Shown here: positions 1 through 8,858 of the stretch, piece by piece
How the letters are laid out: every line of letters starts with the position of its first letter
How positions within the stretch are numbered: position 1 is the first letter of the stretch
Origin: Phytohabitans flavus
GTDB lineage: Bacteria; Actinomycetota; Actinomycetes; Mycobacteriales; Micromonosporaceae
NCBI RefSeq assembly: GCF_011764545.1
Contig: NZ_AP022870.1
Location: 6,246,001-6,310,000 of the forward strand
Direction: 5' to 3'
DNA length: 64,000 nt
The notes under the pieces: generated by a model
Seen by the model: the letters and a program-made list of their open reading frames with translations, nothing else
What the model was told of the DNA's origin: nothing
Databases searched by the model: none
Made by a program: the position numbers and the translations under genes

Positions 1-1012
1 TCGCCGGGGCGAAGCGGATCGCGAACCGCCGGCCGAAGACGCCGGCCTGCATCGAGATGAGCTTGAGGTCGACCATCGGGCCCACGACCAGGAAGACGAG
101 CCGCGAGGTGAGCGAGAACTGGGAGAGCGAGGCGGCCACGAACGCGTCCGCCTCCGAGCAGATCGACAGGAGCACGGCGAGCACGGCGAGCGCCAGCACC
201 GAGAGCACCGGGTTGTCGGCGAGGGTCTGGAGCCAACGCTCGGGGACGACGACGTTGATGGTCGCGGCGGCCATCGCGCCGAGCACGAGGAAGCCGCCCG
301 CGTGCACGACGTCGTGCCGCACCGAGGCCCAGAACGCCCGCCCCTTCGGCATGCCGTCGATGTCGGGCCGGTGCGGCAGCCGAATCCACTCGGCCTTGCC
401 GAGGCGCAGCCAGAGCCAGCCCATGATCATGGCGACGATCAGGCTGGCCACGCCGCGGGCGACGACCATCTCCGGGTTGTTGGGGAACGCGACCGCCGTG
501 GCGGTCAGCACGATCGGGTTGATCGCCGGCGCGGCGAGCAGGAAGGCCAGCGCGGCGGCGGGTGTGACACCGCGGCGGATCAGCGAACCGGCGATCGGGA
601 CCGCTCCGCACTCGCAGCCCGGCAGCACCACGCCGGCGCAGCTCGCCACCGGTACGGCGAGGGCGGGGTGGCGGGGCAGCGCGCGGGCCCAGAAGGACTG
701 CGGCACGTACACGGCGATGATGGCGGAGAGCACGACGCCGAAGACGAGGAACGGCACCGCCTGCACCATCACCGACACGAACACGGTGGTCCAGGTCTGG
801 AGGCGCGGGTCGGAGATGGCGTCGGCGATCGGACCCCGGAAGATCACGAGCAGGACGAGCAGGATCGCCAGGATCTCGACCGAGCCGACCCGGTCGCCGA
901 AGATGCGCCGGCGGGGCTCGCGCGGCTCTTCCGGAGGGGGCGGTGGCGCCCAGTCGATCTCGTCGCCATCCAGCTGCGCACGCTGCGCGGTTGCGCGGTC
1001 TGCGGCAGTCAC
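1..1012 (-). CDS. DUF318/ArsP-type permease, partial (C-terminus outside window)
   Basis: Read on the minus strand from a GTG at 1012, with a purine-rich ribosome site (GAAGGGGA) just upstream; about 337 codons stay open to the window edge. The first 35 or so residues are a Pro/Glu/Arg-rich cytosolic tail. Hydrophobic segments follow, with the motif GCECGAVP after the third or so membrane segment, then APAINPIV, and later SEADAFVAASL. GCECG and the APAxNP loop are hallmarks of the DUF318/ArsP_1 (PF03773) permeases, several of which export metalloid or heavy-metal ions; the substrate here cannot be read from sequence. It is divergent from the riboswitch-controlled ykoE operon, so the 70 bp between 1012 and the riboswitch must hold both promoters. 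Confidence 0.85.
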   Translation of the reverse strand, partial: MTAADRATAQRAQLDGDEIDWAPPPPPEEPREPRRRIFGDRVGSVEILAILLVLLVIFRGPIADAISDPRLQTWTTVFVSVMVQAVPFLVFGVVLSAIIAVYVPQSFWARALPRHPALAVPVASCAGVVLPGCECGAVPIAGSLIRRGVTPAAALAFLLAAPAINPIVLTATAVAFPNNPEMVVARGVASLIVAMIMGWLWLRLGKAEWIRLPHRPDIDGMPKGRAFWASVRHDVVHAGGFLVLGAMAAATINVVVPERWLQTLADNPVLSVLALAVLAVLLSICSEADAFVAASLSQFSLTSRLVFLVVGPMVDLKLISMQAGVFGRRFAIRFAPA

Positions 1013-1082
1013 AGCAGGTAATCCCCTTCACTGGCGGCGGCCGCCTCAGGGTAACCGGTGTTAACGTGACTGGAAACAACCG

Positions 1083-1171
<89 letters not shown>

Positions 1172-1239
1172 CGATTCTCAGGCTCGTCGATATCTGGCGT
1201 GCGTCTTCTCCTGGTTCGCGAGGACTGGGAGGTTTTCAC

Positions 1240-1812
1240 ATGAACAACAACCGTTGGCGCACAGTGGACGTCGTGGTCGCGGCTGTGCTCGGCGCCGCGT
1301 TCGGCGTCATCTTCTGGGCCTGGGGCCTGCTGTGGGACGGTCCGGCAAGCGCGATCCCGCTGCCCGGGCGAGCGCTCATCTACGGCATCTGGCTGGTCCC
1401 GGCCGTGCTCGGCCCGCTGGTGATCCGCAAGCCGGGCGCGGGCATCTTCACCGAGTTCGTGGCGGCCACCGTGTCGACGTTCTTCGGCTCGCCGTGGGGG
1501 CTGGTCACCCTGCTCTACGGGCTGTTCCAGGGCGTCGCGGGCGAGTTCGCGTTCGCCGCGACCGGCTACCGGAGCTGGCGGCTGCCCACCGCGATCGTCG
1601 GCGGTGTGCTGGCCGGCGGCGCGGCCACGCTACTCGACGTGATCAACTACTACCCCGACACGAGCGCGGCCTGGAAGTGGGGGTACACCGCCCTGCTGGT
1701 GCTGAGCTCGGCGATCATCGCCGGCGTCGGCGGCTGGCTGCTCACCCGCGCGCTCGCCCAGACCGGCGTTCTCGACCGCTTCCCCGCGGGCCGCGACCGC
1801 GCGCTGGTGTGA
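1240..1812 (+). CDS. ykoE: thiamine-type ECF transporter S component (YkoE)
   Basis: A 190-residue membrane protein with about six hydrophobic segments, matching in size and pattern the YkoE family of substrate-binding (S) components. The family binds thiamine or its pyrimidine precursor in the membrane and docks on an energy-coupling module. The TPP riboswitch directly upstream supports a vitamin B1-related substrate. The ATG at 1240 has a good ribosome site (GGGAGG about 7 nt upstream). Its stop overlaps the next start by 4 nt (GTGA), so ykoE and ykoD are translationally coupled. Confidence 0.9.
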   Translation: MNNNRWRTVDVVVAAVLGAAFGVIFWAWGLLWDGPASAIPLPGRALIYGIWLVPAVLGPLVIRKPGAGIFTEFVAATVSTFFGSPWGLVTLLYGLFQGVAGEFAFAATGYRSWRLPTAIVGGVLAGGAATLLDVINYYPDTSAAWKWGYTALLVLSSAIIAGVGGWLLTRALAQTGVLDRFPAGRDRALV

Positions 1813-3185
1813 TCCGGGCCAAGGGCTTCGGGTGGCGGCACGCCGGCCGCCGAGCGTGGGCGGTCCGGGGGCTCGACCTGCGCGTCGAGCGGGGTGAACG
1901 GGTACTGCTGCTCGGGCCCTCCGGCGCCGGCAAGAGCACGCTGCTGGCCGCATTCGCCGGGCTGCTCGCGGCCGACTCGGGCGTGCGGGAGGGCACGGTC
2001 GAGGTCGACGGGCGGGTCGGCATCGTCTTCCAGGACCCGGAGACGCAGATCGTGATGGCCCGGGCCGGCGACGACGTGGCGTTCGGGCTGGAAAACCACG
2101 CCGTACCGCCGGCCGAGATCTGGCCGCGGGTCGACGAGGCACTGGCCCGGGTCGGCTTCCCCTACGGCCGGGACCGCTCGACCGCTGCCCTCTCCGGCGG
2201 CGAGCAGCAGCGACTCGCGCTGGCCGGCGCGCTCGCCCTCCGCCCCGACGTACTGCTGCTGGACGAGCCCACCGCCAACCTCGACCCGGCCGGCGCCGAC
2301 CTGGTCCGCGGCGCGCTCCGCGAGGCGCTCGACCCCGGCACCGCCGTGGTCCTTGTCGAGCACCGGGTCGCCGAGGCACTGCCCCTCGTGGACCGGGTTG
2401 TCGTCCTGGAGCCCGGCGGCGGCATCCGGGCCGACGGCCCGCCGGACGAGGTATTCGCCGCCCACGGCGCCGGCCTGGCCGCCGACGGGGTGTGGGTGCC
2501 AGGGCACCCGGTGGAGCCGCGGCGCGCTTGCGCGCCGCCGGGAGAGGGGCTACTCGCCGCCGAACGGGCCACCATCCGCGATCGGTTGGCCGCCGTCGAT
2601 CTTCTGGTACGGGCTGGCGAGTCCCTGGCCATCCTCGGTCCTAACGGCACGGGGAAGTCCACGCTGGCGCTGCTGCTCGGCGGACTGCTCCGGCCGGACG
2701 GTGGGCGGATCGCGGCCACACCCGCGCTCGCCGGTCCCGACGCCGCGACTCCCCCACACCGCTGGCGGGCGCCGGCGCTGGCCCGCCGGATCGGCTCGGT
2801 CTTCCAGGACCCTGAGCACCAGTTCGTGACGTCCACTGTGTACGACGAGCTGGCGCTCGGCCCGCGCCGCACCGGCCTGCCCGACGAAGCGATCAGGTCC
2901 ACAGTGGACGAGCTGCTGGAGCGGCTGCGGTTGGCTCGGCTGGCTGGCGCCAACCCGTACACCCTCTCGGGTGGCGAGGCGCGAAGGCTGAGCGTGGCGA
3001 CGGCATTGGCGGCGGCCCCGGCGCTGCTCGTCTTGGACGAGCCGACCTTCGGTCAGGACCGGCGCACCTGGGTCGAGCTTGTCGACCTGCTCGCCGGTCT
3101 GCGCGACGAGGGGCGCGGGATCGTGACGGTTACCCACGACCCCGCCTTCGTCGAGGCATTGGCAGACCGGACGGTCCGGCTGTGA
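1809..3185 (+). CDS. ykoD: duplicated ECF transporter ATPase (YkoD)
   Basis: 458 residues carrying two fused ABC ATPase modules. Module 1 has Walker A GPSGAGKST near residue 37, signature LSGGEQQR and Walker B LLLDEP. Module 2 has GPNGTGKST near residue 277, signature LSGGEARR and Walker B LVLDEP. The GTG at 1809 was chosen because it overlaps the ykoE stop by 4 nt and opens straight into the module (VIRAKGFGW); a longer upstream extension would run through ykoE in another frame. The protein would energise uptake through YkoE together with the T component downstream. Confidence 0.9.
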   Translation: MIRAKGFGWRHAGRRAWAVRGLDLRVERGERVLLLGPSGAGKSTLLAAFAGLLAADSGVREGTVEVDGRVGIVFQDPETQIVMARAGDDVAFGLENHAVPPAEIWPRVDEALARVGFPYGRDRSTAALSGGEQQRLALAGALALRPDVLLLDEPTANLDPAGADLVRGALREALDPGTAVVLVEHRVAEALPLVDRVVVLEPGGGIRADGPPDEVFAAHGAGLAADGVWVPGHPVEPRRACAPPGEGLLAAERATIRDRLAAVDLLVRAGESLAILGPNGTGKSTLALLLGGLLRPDGGRIAATPALAGPDAATPPHRWRAPALARRIGSVFQDPEHQFVTSTVYDELALGPRRTGLPDEAIRSTVDELLERLRLARLAGANPYTLSGGEARRLSVATALAAAPALLVLDEPTFGQDRRTWVELVDLLAGLRDEGRGIVTVTHDPAFVEALADRTVRL

Positions 3186-3931
3186 AGGCGGTACTTGCCC
3201 GGCGTAACCCGGTCGCCAAAGTGGCCGCGGCGCTTGTCTTCACGGTCGCGCTTGTCACCACGCTCGACCCTGTACCGCCCGCGGTGGCCATAGCGATCGA
3301 GCTCGCGCTGGCGCCGCTCTTCGGTGTCGGCTACCGCGCGCTCGCCCGCCGCGCCTGGCCGCTGCTCGTCGCCGCGGCGGGTGTCGCGGTGACGATGGTG
3401 CTTTTCGCCGCCGAGCGCACGGGAGACACCGTGTTCCAGGCGGGTCCGGTCGCGGTCACGACGAGCGTGCTCGGCGGCGCCCTCGGGCTGGCGCTGCGGG
3501 TTGTCGCGATCGCGCTGCCCGGCGTACTCGTCTTCGCCTCCACCGACCCGACCGACCTCGCCGACGCGCTTGTACAGAACGTGCGGGCGCCGTACCGGTT
3601 CGCAATCGGCGCGCTCGCCGCCGTCCGCCTCGTGCCACTGCTCGGCCAGGAGTGGCAGTTGCTCCGCCTCGCCCGCAGGGCCCGCGGCGTGGACGCCGGC
3701 CGAAACCCCGTCGCCGCCGCGCGGATCTTCGTCTCGACCGCGTTCGGCCTTCTCGTCGGCGCGATCCGGCGGGGTACACGGCTGGCGGTCGCGATGGACG
3801 CGCGTGGATTCGACCGGGGTGGTTCGCGCAGCCAGGCGCGTACGCAGCGCTTCCAAACCGCCGATGCGGCCCTCATAATTGGCGCGCTGTCGCTGGCCGC
3901 GGCCGTCCTTTTTGCCGGTGTCGCGACCTGA
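3182..3931 (+). CDS. ykoC: ECF transporter transmembrane (T) component (YkoC)
   Basis: 249 residues, hydrophobic, with the CbiQ/YkoC fold pattern: about five membrane segments and the cytoplasmic coupling helices with Ala-Arg-Gly signatures (ARRARGVDAG near residue 160 and AMDARGFDRG near residue 203) that contact the ATPases. The GTG start overlaps the ykoD stop by 4 nt. It closes the riboswitch-controlled ykoEDC operon. The order E-D-C is the same as in Bacillus subtilis ykoEDC. Confidence 0.9.
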   Translation: MKAVLARRNPVAKVAAALVFTVALVTTLDPVPPAVAIAIELALAPLFGVGYRALARRAWPLLVAAAGVAVTMVLFAAERTGDTVFQAGPVAVTTSVLGGALGLALRVVAIALPGVLVFASTDPTDLADALVQNVRAPYRFAIGALAAVRLVPLLGQEWQLLRLARRARGVDAGRNPVAAARIFVSTAFGLLVGAIRRGTRLAVAMDARGFDRGGSRSQARTQRFQTADAALIIGALSLAAAVLFAGVAT

Positions 3932-3950
3932 TTGCCAACCATGCCGGGCT

Positions 3951-3968
3951 GCGCATGTTCGCATGTGC
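3951..3968 (+). terminator. short hairpin after ykoC
   Basis: GCGCATG-TTCG-CATGTGC forms a 7-bp stem with one G-U pair and a TTCG tetraloop, 20 nt after the ykoC stop. There is no T-run, so termination is plausible but not shown. Confidence 0.35.
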
Positions 3969-4047
3969 GAAGCCGTGAGGCCACCTCCCGTTCGCTGATG
4001 AGGGCGAGATTGAGCCCTGGATTATCGCGCACACAAGGAGTAATCGC

Positions 4048-5751
4048 ATGGGTCACGGCCACCACCACCATCACGATCACGGCGGGCAGTCCGCCGACGT
4101 ACCCGAGGCTCTTGACCTGTCCATCCCGGACAGCGAGCTGTCGCCCTCGGATGTCTCGCGGCGCGGCTTCCTGCGTGGCGCCGGCCTGCTCGGCGCCGGT
4201 GCCGCCGCGAGCGTCCTCGCGACGCCCGGTGCGGCGCACGCGCACGACGGCCCCGAGGACCACGGGCACGGCCCCGGCGGCGACCACAACGAGAAGGGCG
4301 GCTTCCTCTGGCTCGCCGGTGACCACCACATCCACACGCAGCACAGCTCCGACGCCATGTACCGGGTGGTCGACCAGGCCCGGCACGCGCGGGCGTACGG
4401 GCTGGACTGGATGGTCGTCACCGACCACGGCAGCGTTGCCCACGCCAAGATCGGCGTAGACAAGGTAAACCCGGACATCGTCGCCACCCGCAAGGAGCTG
4501 AAGGACCTGCTGGTCTTCCAGGGCCTGGAGTGGAACATCCCGGCCGCCGAGCACGCCACCGTCTTCGTCGCCCCCGGGCCGAACGAGGTCGCGGTGCTGA
4601 AGGAGTTCGAGAACGCGTACGACGGCACCGTCAAGGGCGCCAGCGGCCCGACGCCGGAGAACGAGGCGTTGGCCATCGCCGGCATCAAGTTCCTGGGCGA
4701 GGCCGTGCGCGCTCGCCGGGTCGACGGCGCGCTGTTCCTCGCCAACCACCCGGCCCGCCGGGGCGTCGACTCGCCGCACGAGATCCGGGCCTGGCGCGAC
4801 GCCGACCCGACCGTGGCGGTGGGCTTCGAGGGTGCGCCCGGCCACCAGGCGGCCGGCATCCCGGCCGGCGGCGCTGGCGGCCGCGGCTTCTACGAGGGCA
4901 GCCCCTCGTCGGCCTCGTTCCCCGGCTACCCGCTGGAGAGCTACCGCACCTGGGGCGGCTTCGACTGGATGACCTCCACCGTCGGCGGCCTCTGGGACAG
5001 CCTCCTCGCCGAGGGCAAGGCGTGGTGGATCAGCGCCAACTCCGACTCGCACACCAACTACCTCGACACGGCGCAGCGCGGGCCGGACAGCAACTTCGAG
5101 CTCAACGGCCGGTACAACGACCCGGTCTACGGCCCGCTCCTCACCGAGGCCGGCGACTTCTGGCCGGGCCAGTACAGCCGCACGCACGTGGGCTCGACCT
5201 CCTTCGGGTACCGCTCGGTCATGAACGGCATCCGCGCCGGCCGGGTCTGGGTGGACCACGGCGGCCTGATCAGCGGCCTGGACGTCCGCGTCCGCGAGGC
5301 CGGCGACGGCGGGCCGGACGGCGGCACCCCGCTCGGTGGCGTGCTCCGCCCCAAGCGCGGCACCCGGGTCGACCTCACCATCGACATCGACCTGGCGAAC
5401 CTGCCGAACTGGGCGCAGTTCGTGCCGGTGCTGGCCCGCGTCGACGTCATCGCCGGCTCGGTGACCGGCCCGGTGGCCGACCGGGACAGCTTCACCGCCC
5501 CGAACACCAAGGTGGTCAAGTCGTTCGAGGTCAACAAGGGCACCGGCAAGGTCTCCTTCCGGTACTCCTTCGGCCGCGTGGACGAGCCGTTCTACGTGCG
5601 CGTGCGGGGCACCGACGGCAAGCGCACCGCCGCCGGCCTCATGGGCCCGGGCGTCGACCCGGTGGGCCCGGCGATGGACGTGGTCGGCGACGCCGACCCG
5701 TGGCTGGACCTGTGGTTCTACGGCAACCCCATCTGGGTTCTGCCCCGTTGA
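4048..5751 (+). CDS. Tat-exported PHP-domain metal-dependent hydrolase
   Basis: 567 residues. It begins with a His-rich stretch (five His in a row within residues 3-11) ahead of a twin-arginine signal (SRRGFLRGAG near residue 35, then an Ala-rich h-region ending AHA), so export by Tat is expected. The PHP metal site is visible as D92-H-H-I-H96 and TDHG around D126-H127, with further His/Asp motifs (NSDSH) later. PHP proteins hydrolyse phosphate esters using two or three metals; the substrate here is unknown. The start has an AAGGAG site 8 nt upstream. The stop overlaps the next gene by 4 nt. The His tract could bind or buffer metal before export (inference). Confidence 0.85.
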   Translation: MGHGHHHHHDHGGQSADVPEALDLSIPDSELSPSDVSRRGFLRGAGLLGAGAAASVLATPGAAHAHDGPEDHGHGPGGDHNEKGGFLWLAGDHHIHTQHSSDAMYRVVDQARHARAYGLDWMVVTDHGSVAHAKIGVDKVNPDIVATRKELKDLLVFQGLEWNIPAAEHATVFVAPGPNEVAVLKEFENAYDGTVKGASGPTPENEALAIAGIKFLGEAVRARRVDGALFLANHPARRGVDSPHEIRAWRDADPTVAVGFEGAPGHQAAGIPAGGAGGRGFYEGSPSSASFPGYPLESYRTWGGFDWMTSTVGGLWDSLLAEGKAWWISANSDSHTNYLDTAQRGPDSNFELNGRYNDPVYGPLLTEAGDFWPGQYSRTHVGSTSFGYRSVMNGIRAGRVWVDHGGLISGLDVRVREAGDGGPDGGTPLGGVLRPKRGTRVDLTIDIDLANLPNWAQFVPVLARVDVIAGSVTGPVADRDSFTAPNTKVVKSFEVNKGTGKVSFRYSFGRVDEPFYVRVRGTDGKRTAAGLMGPGVDPVGPAMDVVGDADPWLDLWFYGNPIWVLPR

Positions 5752-6251
5752 GATACGCCGGTATCAGCCTCGGACATGGGGCTAACCGGGAGGCCGAGCA
5801 CTGGATTTCCACGCTCGGCCTCCCGGCCGGTGTCGAGGCGTGCACGCATCTGGCGCGCACGCCGTACCCCCACGTCGTGGTGAGCCTCGCGCTCCCGGAC
5901 GGGGTCGACACCGAGCTACCTGTGACGCCGGACGACCTGTCGAGGTCCGCGGCCGAGGCGGCCGCCGACCACGCCGGGCGGCGGGGTGGCCGGGCGTTCC
6001 TCTTCGCGGGCGTCGAGGCCCTCACCGGCACCATGACGGTCGCCGACGTACTGGCGAAGAGCGCGATCTCCCGGGTCAAGGTGCTCGGCGGTCCCGATCC
6101 CGAGCCCGAGCGGGAGATCCTGACGCGCGACTTTATCCGTCCAGAGTGGAAGGACGGCGCGCTCACGCTGATGACGTCGCCGGGGCCGCGTGGGCGGCTG
6201 GCGCCGTTCGAGTTTCCCAACCCCACGCCCTGCTGTGGCGGCGACCACTGA
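5748..6251 (+). CDS. uncharacterised 167-residue protein coupled to the PHP gene
   Basis: No family recognised. The frame opens at a TTG (5748) that shares TTGA with the stop of the PHP gene, the only start that gives a compact coupled arrangement. The protein starts LRYAGISLGHG, has a mid-region rich in Ala and Asp without a signal peptide or membrane helix, and ends with PTPCCGGDH. The C-terminal Cys-Cys pair followed by Asp-His could bind metal, but this is speculation. High GC3 and a long open frame next to the PHP gene support that it is real. Its upstream partner is exported, whereas this protein looks cytoplasmic. Confidence 0.65.
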   Translation: MRYAGISLGHGANREAEHWISTLGLPAGVEACTHLARTPYPHVVVSLALPDGVDTELPVTPDDLSRSAAEAAADHAGRRGGRAFLFAGVEALTGTMTVADVLAKSAISRVKVLGGPDPEPEREILTRDFIRPEWKDGALTLMTSPGPRGRLAPFEFPNPTPCCGGDH

Positions 6252-6282
6252 GGAAGCCGGGGCATCCTGGCACCATCGAGGG

Positions 6283-6969
6283 ATGCGCCTGGTCATGTGG
6301 GACGTCGACCACACACTGCTAGCCGCCGGGGGCGTCGCCCAGCTCGCGTACGCCCCCGCGTTCACCGCGGTCACCGGGGTGGCCTGGCAGCAGATGGCGT
6401 TCTCGGCCGGTCGCACCGACCGGGACATCGCCGCCGAGACGTTCGCGATGCACGGCATCGACGACTGCGAGCCGCACCTCGACGCGTTCTTCACCGTCTT
6501 CGCGGCCGAGTTCGCCGCCCGCCGCGAGCTGCTGGCCACCCGGGGATACGTCCTGCCCGGTGTCCGCGAGGTCCTGACCGCGCTGAGCATCCGCCCGCAC
6601 GTGGTGCAGACGCTGGTCACCGGCAACATCCGCCCGGTCGCCCTGGACAAGCTCGCCGCGTTCGACCTGGCCGGGCTCGTGGACTTCGACATCGGCGGCT
6701 ACGGCACCGACGACATCGTGCGCGCGACGCTGGTCCGCCGCTCGCTCGAGCGGGCCGCCGCCAAGCACAGCCGCGTGTTCGACCCGGCGGAGGTGATCGT
6801 CGTCGGCGACACGGCCCACGACGTGACCGCCGCGCTGGCCAACGGGGTCACGGCGGTTGCCGTGGCCACCGGCGGTACCTCGGCGGAGGCGCTCGCGGCG
6901 GCCGGCGCGCACGTGGTCCTCGACGACCTGAGCGACGTCGAGGCGGTCGTCACGCTGCTCGGCGGCTGA
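6283..6969 (+). CDS. HAD-family hydrolase
   Basis: 228 residues. Motif I DVDHT (nucleophile D7 and D9) lies at the very N-terminus, and motif IV GDTAHDV near the C-terminus supplies the metal-binding acidic residues; the region between fits a helical C1 cap, as in phosphoglycolate-phosphatase-like enzymes. The HAD superfamily mostly hydrolyses small phosphate esters. ATG at 6283 is preceded by GAGGG. It begins 31 nt after the uncharacterised gene and may be co-transcribed with it. The substrate cannot be inferred. Confidence 0.85.
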   Translation: MRLVMWDVDHTLLAAGGVAQLAYAPAFTAVTGVAWQQMAFSAGRTDRDIAAETFAMHGIDDCEPHLDAFFTVFAAEFAARRELLATRGYVLPGVREVLTALSIRPHVVQTLVTGNIRPVALDKLAAFDLAGLVDFDIGGYGTDDIVRATLVRRSLERAAAKHSRVFDPAEVIVVGDTAHDVTAALANGVTAVAVATGGTSAEALAAAGAHVVLDDLSDVEAVVTLLGG

Positions 6970-7052
6970 TCACGCCTGTGCGTTGACCGCGTCGCCCGGC
7001 TGATCGCGCCGCGGGCTCGTGCCCAAAACCCCCTTGGGGCCTGTGCGCTTTG

Positions 7053-7066
7053 TGGGAGCGGTTCCA
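7053..7066. promoter_or_regulatory. LacI-family (CebR-type) operator-like site 1
   Basis: TGGGAGCGGTTCCA matches 12 of 14 positions of TGGGAGCGCTCCCA, the palindrome bound by CebR-type LacI regulators of actinomycetes. It lies 69 bp upstream of the peroxidase start. With site 2 it also forms an 11-bp perfect inverted repeat (7051-7061 with 7101-7111). Confidence 0.45.
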
Positions 7067-7095
7067 AACTCTAGACGGAATCCAAGTTGGCCGAT

Positions 7096-7109
7096 TAAGC
7101 CCGCTCCCA
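7096..7109. promoter_or_regulatory. LacI-family operator-like site 2
   Basis: TAAGCCCGCTCCCA matches 10 of 14 positions of the same palindrome, with one perfect half-site. Its centre lies 43 bp from that of site 1, about four helical turns, which would suit looping or cooperative binding (inference). Confidence 0.35.
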
Positions 7110-7134
7110 CAACGCTCCGGAAAGGCGGCAGCGC

Positions 7135-8712
7135 ATGCCTTCGCGACGTCGACCCCGGTCCGACTCCACTTCCTCCGTCAGCCGGCGGGGGTTCATCGCG
7201 CGCGTCGGCGGTGCCGCCGCCGGTGCCGTGGCGATCGGCGCGGCACCCCCGTTCGCCGGATCGCACGCGGCGTACGCGGCGACCCCACCGGACCGCTTCG
7301 GGCGGATGTTCCCCGACCTCGGCCCCTTCATCCCCGCGGACGACCGCCGGCGGGCGGCGCTCATGGACATCGGGCGTCCCGGCGGGATCATGGACGCTCG
7401 GGACCCCCTCGCCGAGGGGCCGGTCCGGCTGATCACCAACCCCGAGCTCAGCCCCAACAACCGCGACGCCCAGGACGGCACGACCATCCACATGACCGCG
7501 GGCGTGACGTTCTTCGGCCAGTTCCTCGACCACGACATGACCTTCGACACGGCCTCGCCGCTGGGCATCCCCACGACGCCGGAGTCGTCGCCGAACAGCC
7601 GTACCCCCTCCTTCGACCTCGACACCGTCTACGGGGGCGGCCCGGTCGCGAGCCCGAGCTTCTACGAGCCGGACCGGACCAAGCTGCGCATCGAGTCAGG
7701 CGGCCTTTTCGAGGACGTACCGCGCCAGTCGAACGGCACCGCGATCATCTCGGACCCGCGCAACGACGAGAACGCGATCATCTCCGGCTTCCAGAGCGCG
7801 TTCATCCTGGCCCACAACCGGATCGTCGACCAGCTGCGCGGCCAGGGCGTGCCGGCGAACCAGCAGTTCGCCCAGGCGCGCCGGATCCTCACCTGGCACT
7901 ACCACTGGATCATCCTGAAGGAGTTCCTCCCGACCATCGTGGGCCAACCGATGGTCAACACCGTGCTCAGCGGCGGCCGCCGCTGGTTCCGGCCGGACCC
8001 CTCGCCGGCCTTCATCCCGGTGGAGTTCCAGATCGCGTACCGCTTCGGCCACAGCATGATCCGCCCCTCGTACCGCCTCAACCTCGCCGGAAACCCGGAC
8101 GGCACGGCGTTCTTCGGCTTCATCTTCGACCCGGCCGGCGAGGGCCAGGCGGACCCGGTCGACCTGCGCGGCGGCGCGCGGGCCCGGCGGCGCTTCGTAG
8201 GGTGGCAGACGTTCTTCGACTTCGGCGGCGCCCAAACCACCAACGTGCGCCCGAACAAGCGGATCGACACCCGCATCTCCACGCCGCTGTTCAACCTGCC
8301 GCTGGGTGCCATCGCGAGTGGAGACCCACCCACCTCGCTGGCCACACGCAACCTGCTGCGCACCATGACCTGGGGCGTGCCGGCCGGCCAACTGATCGCC
8401 CAGCGCATGGGCTACCCGGTGCTCCACCTCCAGGAGCTAGCCGGCTACGGCGTCGCGCTGGAAAACCACACCCCGCTCTGGTACTACGTCCTGGCCGAAG
8501 CCGAGCGCATGACCAACGGTGTGACCCTCGGCCCGTGCGGCGGCCGCATCATCGCCGAGGTCTTCATCGGCCTGCTCCAGCTCGACCCGGCCGGCTACCT
8601 GCGCGTCCAGCCCAACTGGACGCCCACCCTGCCGGCCGCGACACCCGGCACGTTCAAGATGACCGACCTGCTCCGCTGGGCGCGCGTGGACCCGGCGAGC
8701 CGCGGGCAGTAG
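7135..8712 (+). CDS. Tat-exported animal-type haem peroxidase
   Basis: 525 residues. A twin-arginine signal (SRRGFIARVGG near residue 19, then an Ala-rich segment ending AYAA) predicts export. The mature part has the animal haem-peroxidase (PF03098) signatures: distal FGQFLDHDMTFD with His at about residue 133, and proximal YRFGHSMIRPSY with His at about 306. Bacterial members oxidise halides or phenolic substrates with hydrogen peroxide. The ATG follows GGAAAGG. It stands alone, with a strong terminator downstream and LacI-type operator-like repeats upstream, an unexpected pairing for a peroxidase. Confidence 0.9.
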   Translation: MPSRRRPRSDSTSSVSRRGFIARVGGAAAGAVAIGAAPPFAGSHAAYAATPPDRFGRMFPDLGPFIPADDRRRAALMDIGRPGGIMDARDPLAEGPVRLITNPELSPNNRDAQDGTTIHMTAGVTFFGQFLDHDMTFDTASPLGIPTTPESSPNSRTPSFDLDTVYGGGPVASPSFYEPDRTKLRIESGGLFEDVPRQSNGTAIISDPRNDENAIISGFQSAFILAHNRIVDQLRGQGVPANQQFAQARRILTWHYHWIILKEFLPTIVGQPMVNTVLSGGRRWFRPDPSPAFIPVEFQIAYRFGHSMIRPSYRLNLAGNPDGTAFFGFIFDPAGEGQADPVDLRGGARARRRFVGWQTFFDFGGAQTTNVRPNKRIDTRISTPLFNLPLGAIASGDPPTSLATRNLLRTMTWGVPAGQLIAQRMGYPVLHLQELAGYGVALENHTPLWYYVLAEAERMTNGVTLGPCGGRIIAEVFIGLLQLDPAGYLRVQPNWTPTLPAATPGTFKMTDLLRWARVDPASRGQ

Positions 8713-8729
8713 TAGCCCGTTTCTGATGG

Positions 8730-8764
8730 GCGGGTGCGCCCGGCGTGGGGCCGGGCGCACCCGC
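8730..8764 (+). terminator. intrinsic-type terminator after the peroxidase gene
   Basis: Perfect 14-bp stem GCGGGTGCGCCCGG / CCGGGCGCACCCGC with a 7-nt loop, 18 nt after the stop. There is no T-run, as is common in high-GC actinobacteria. Confidence 0.75.
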
Positions 8765-8858
8765 TATGCGCGCTGCCAGCGGGTTCTCGGTGTGCCAAAC
8801 CCCCGCCACGCGGCACCCACTCGCGGGGTCCGGGTTTCGATCATGTTTGGATGGGCTT

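Noticed and set aside
3331..5259. Long minus-strand reading frame opposite ykoC and the PHP gene
   Set aside because: Antisense shadow of high-GC coding sequence; no family motifs, and it crosses two real genes and their spacer.
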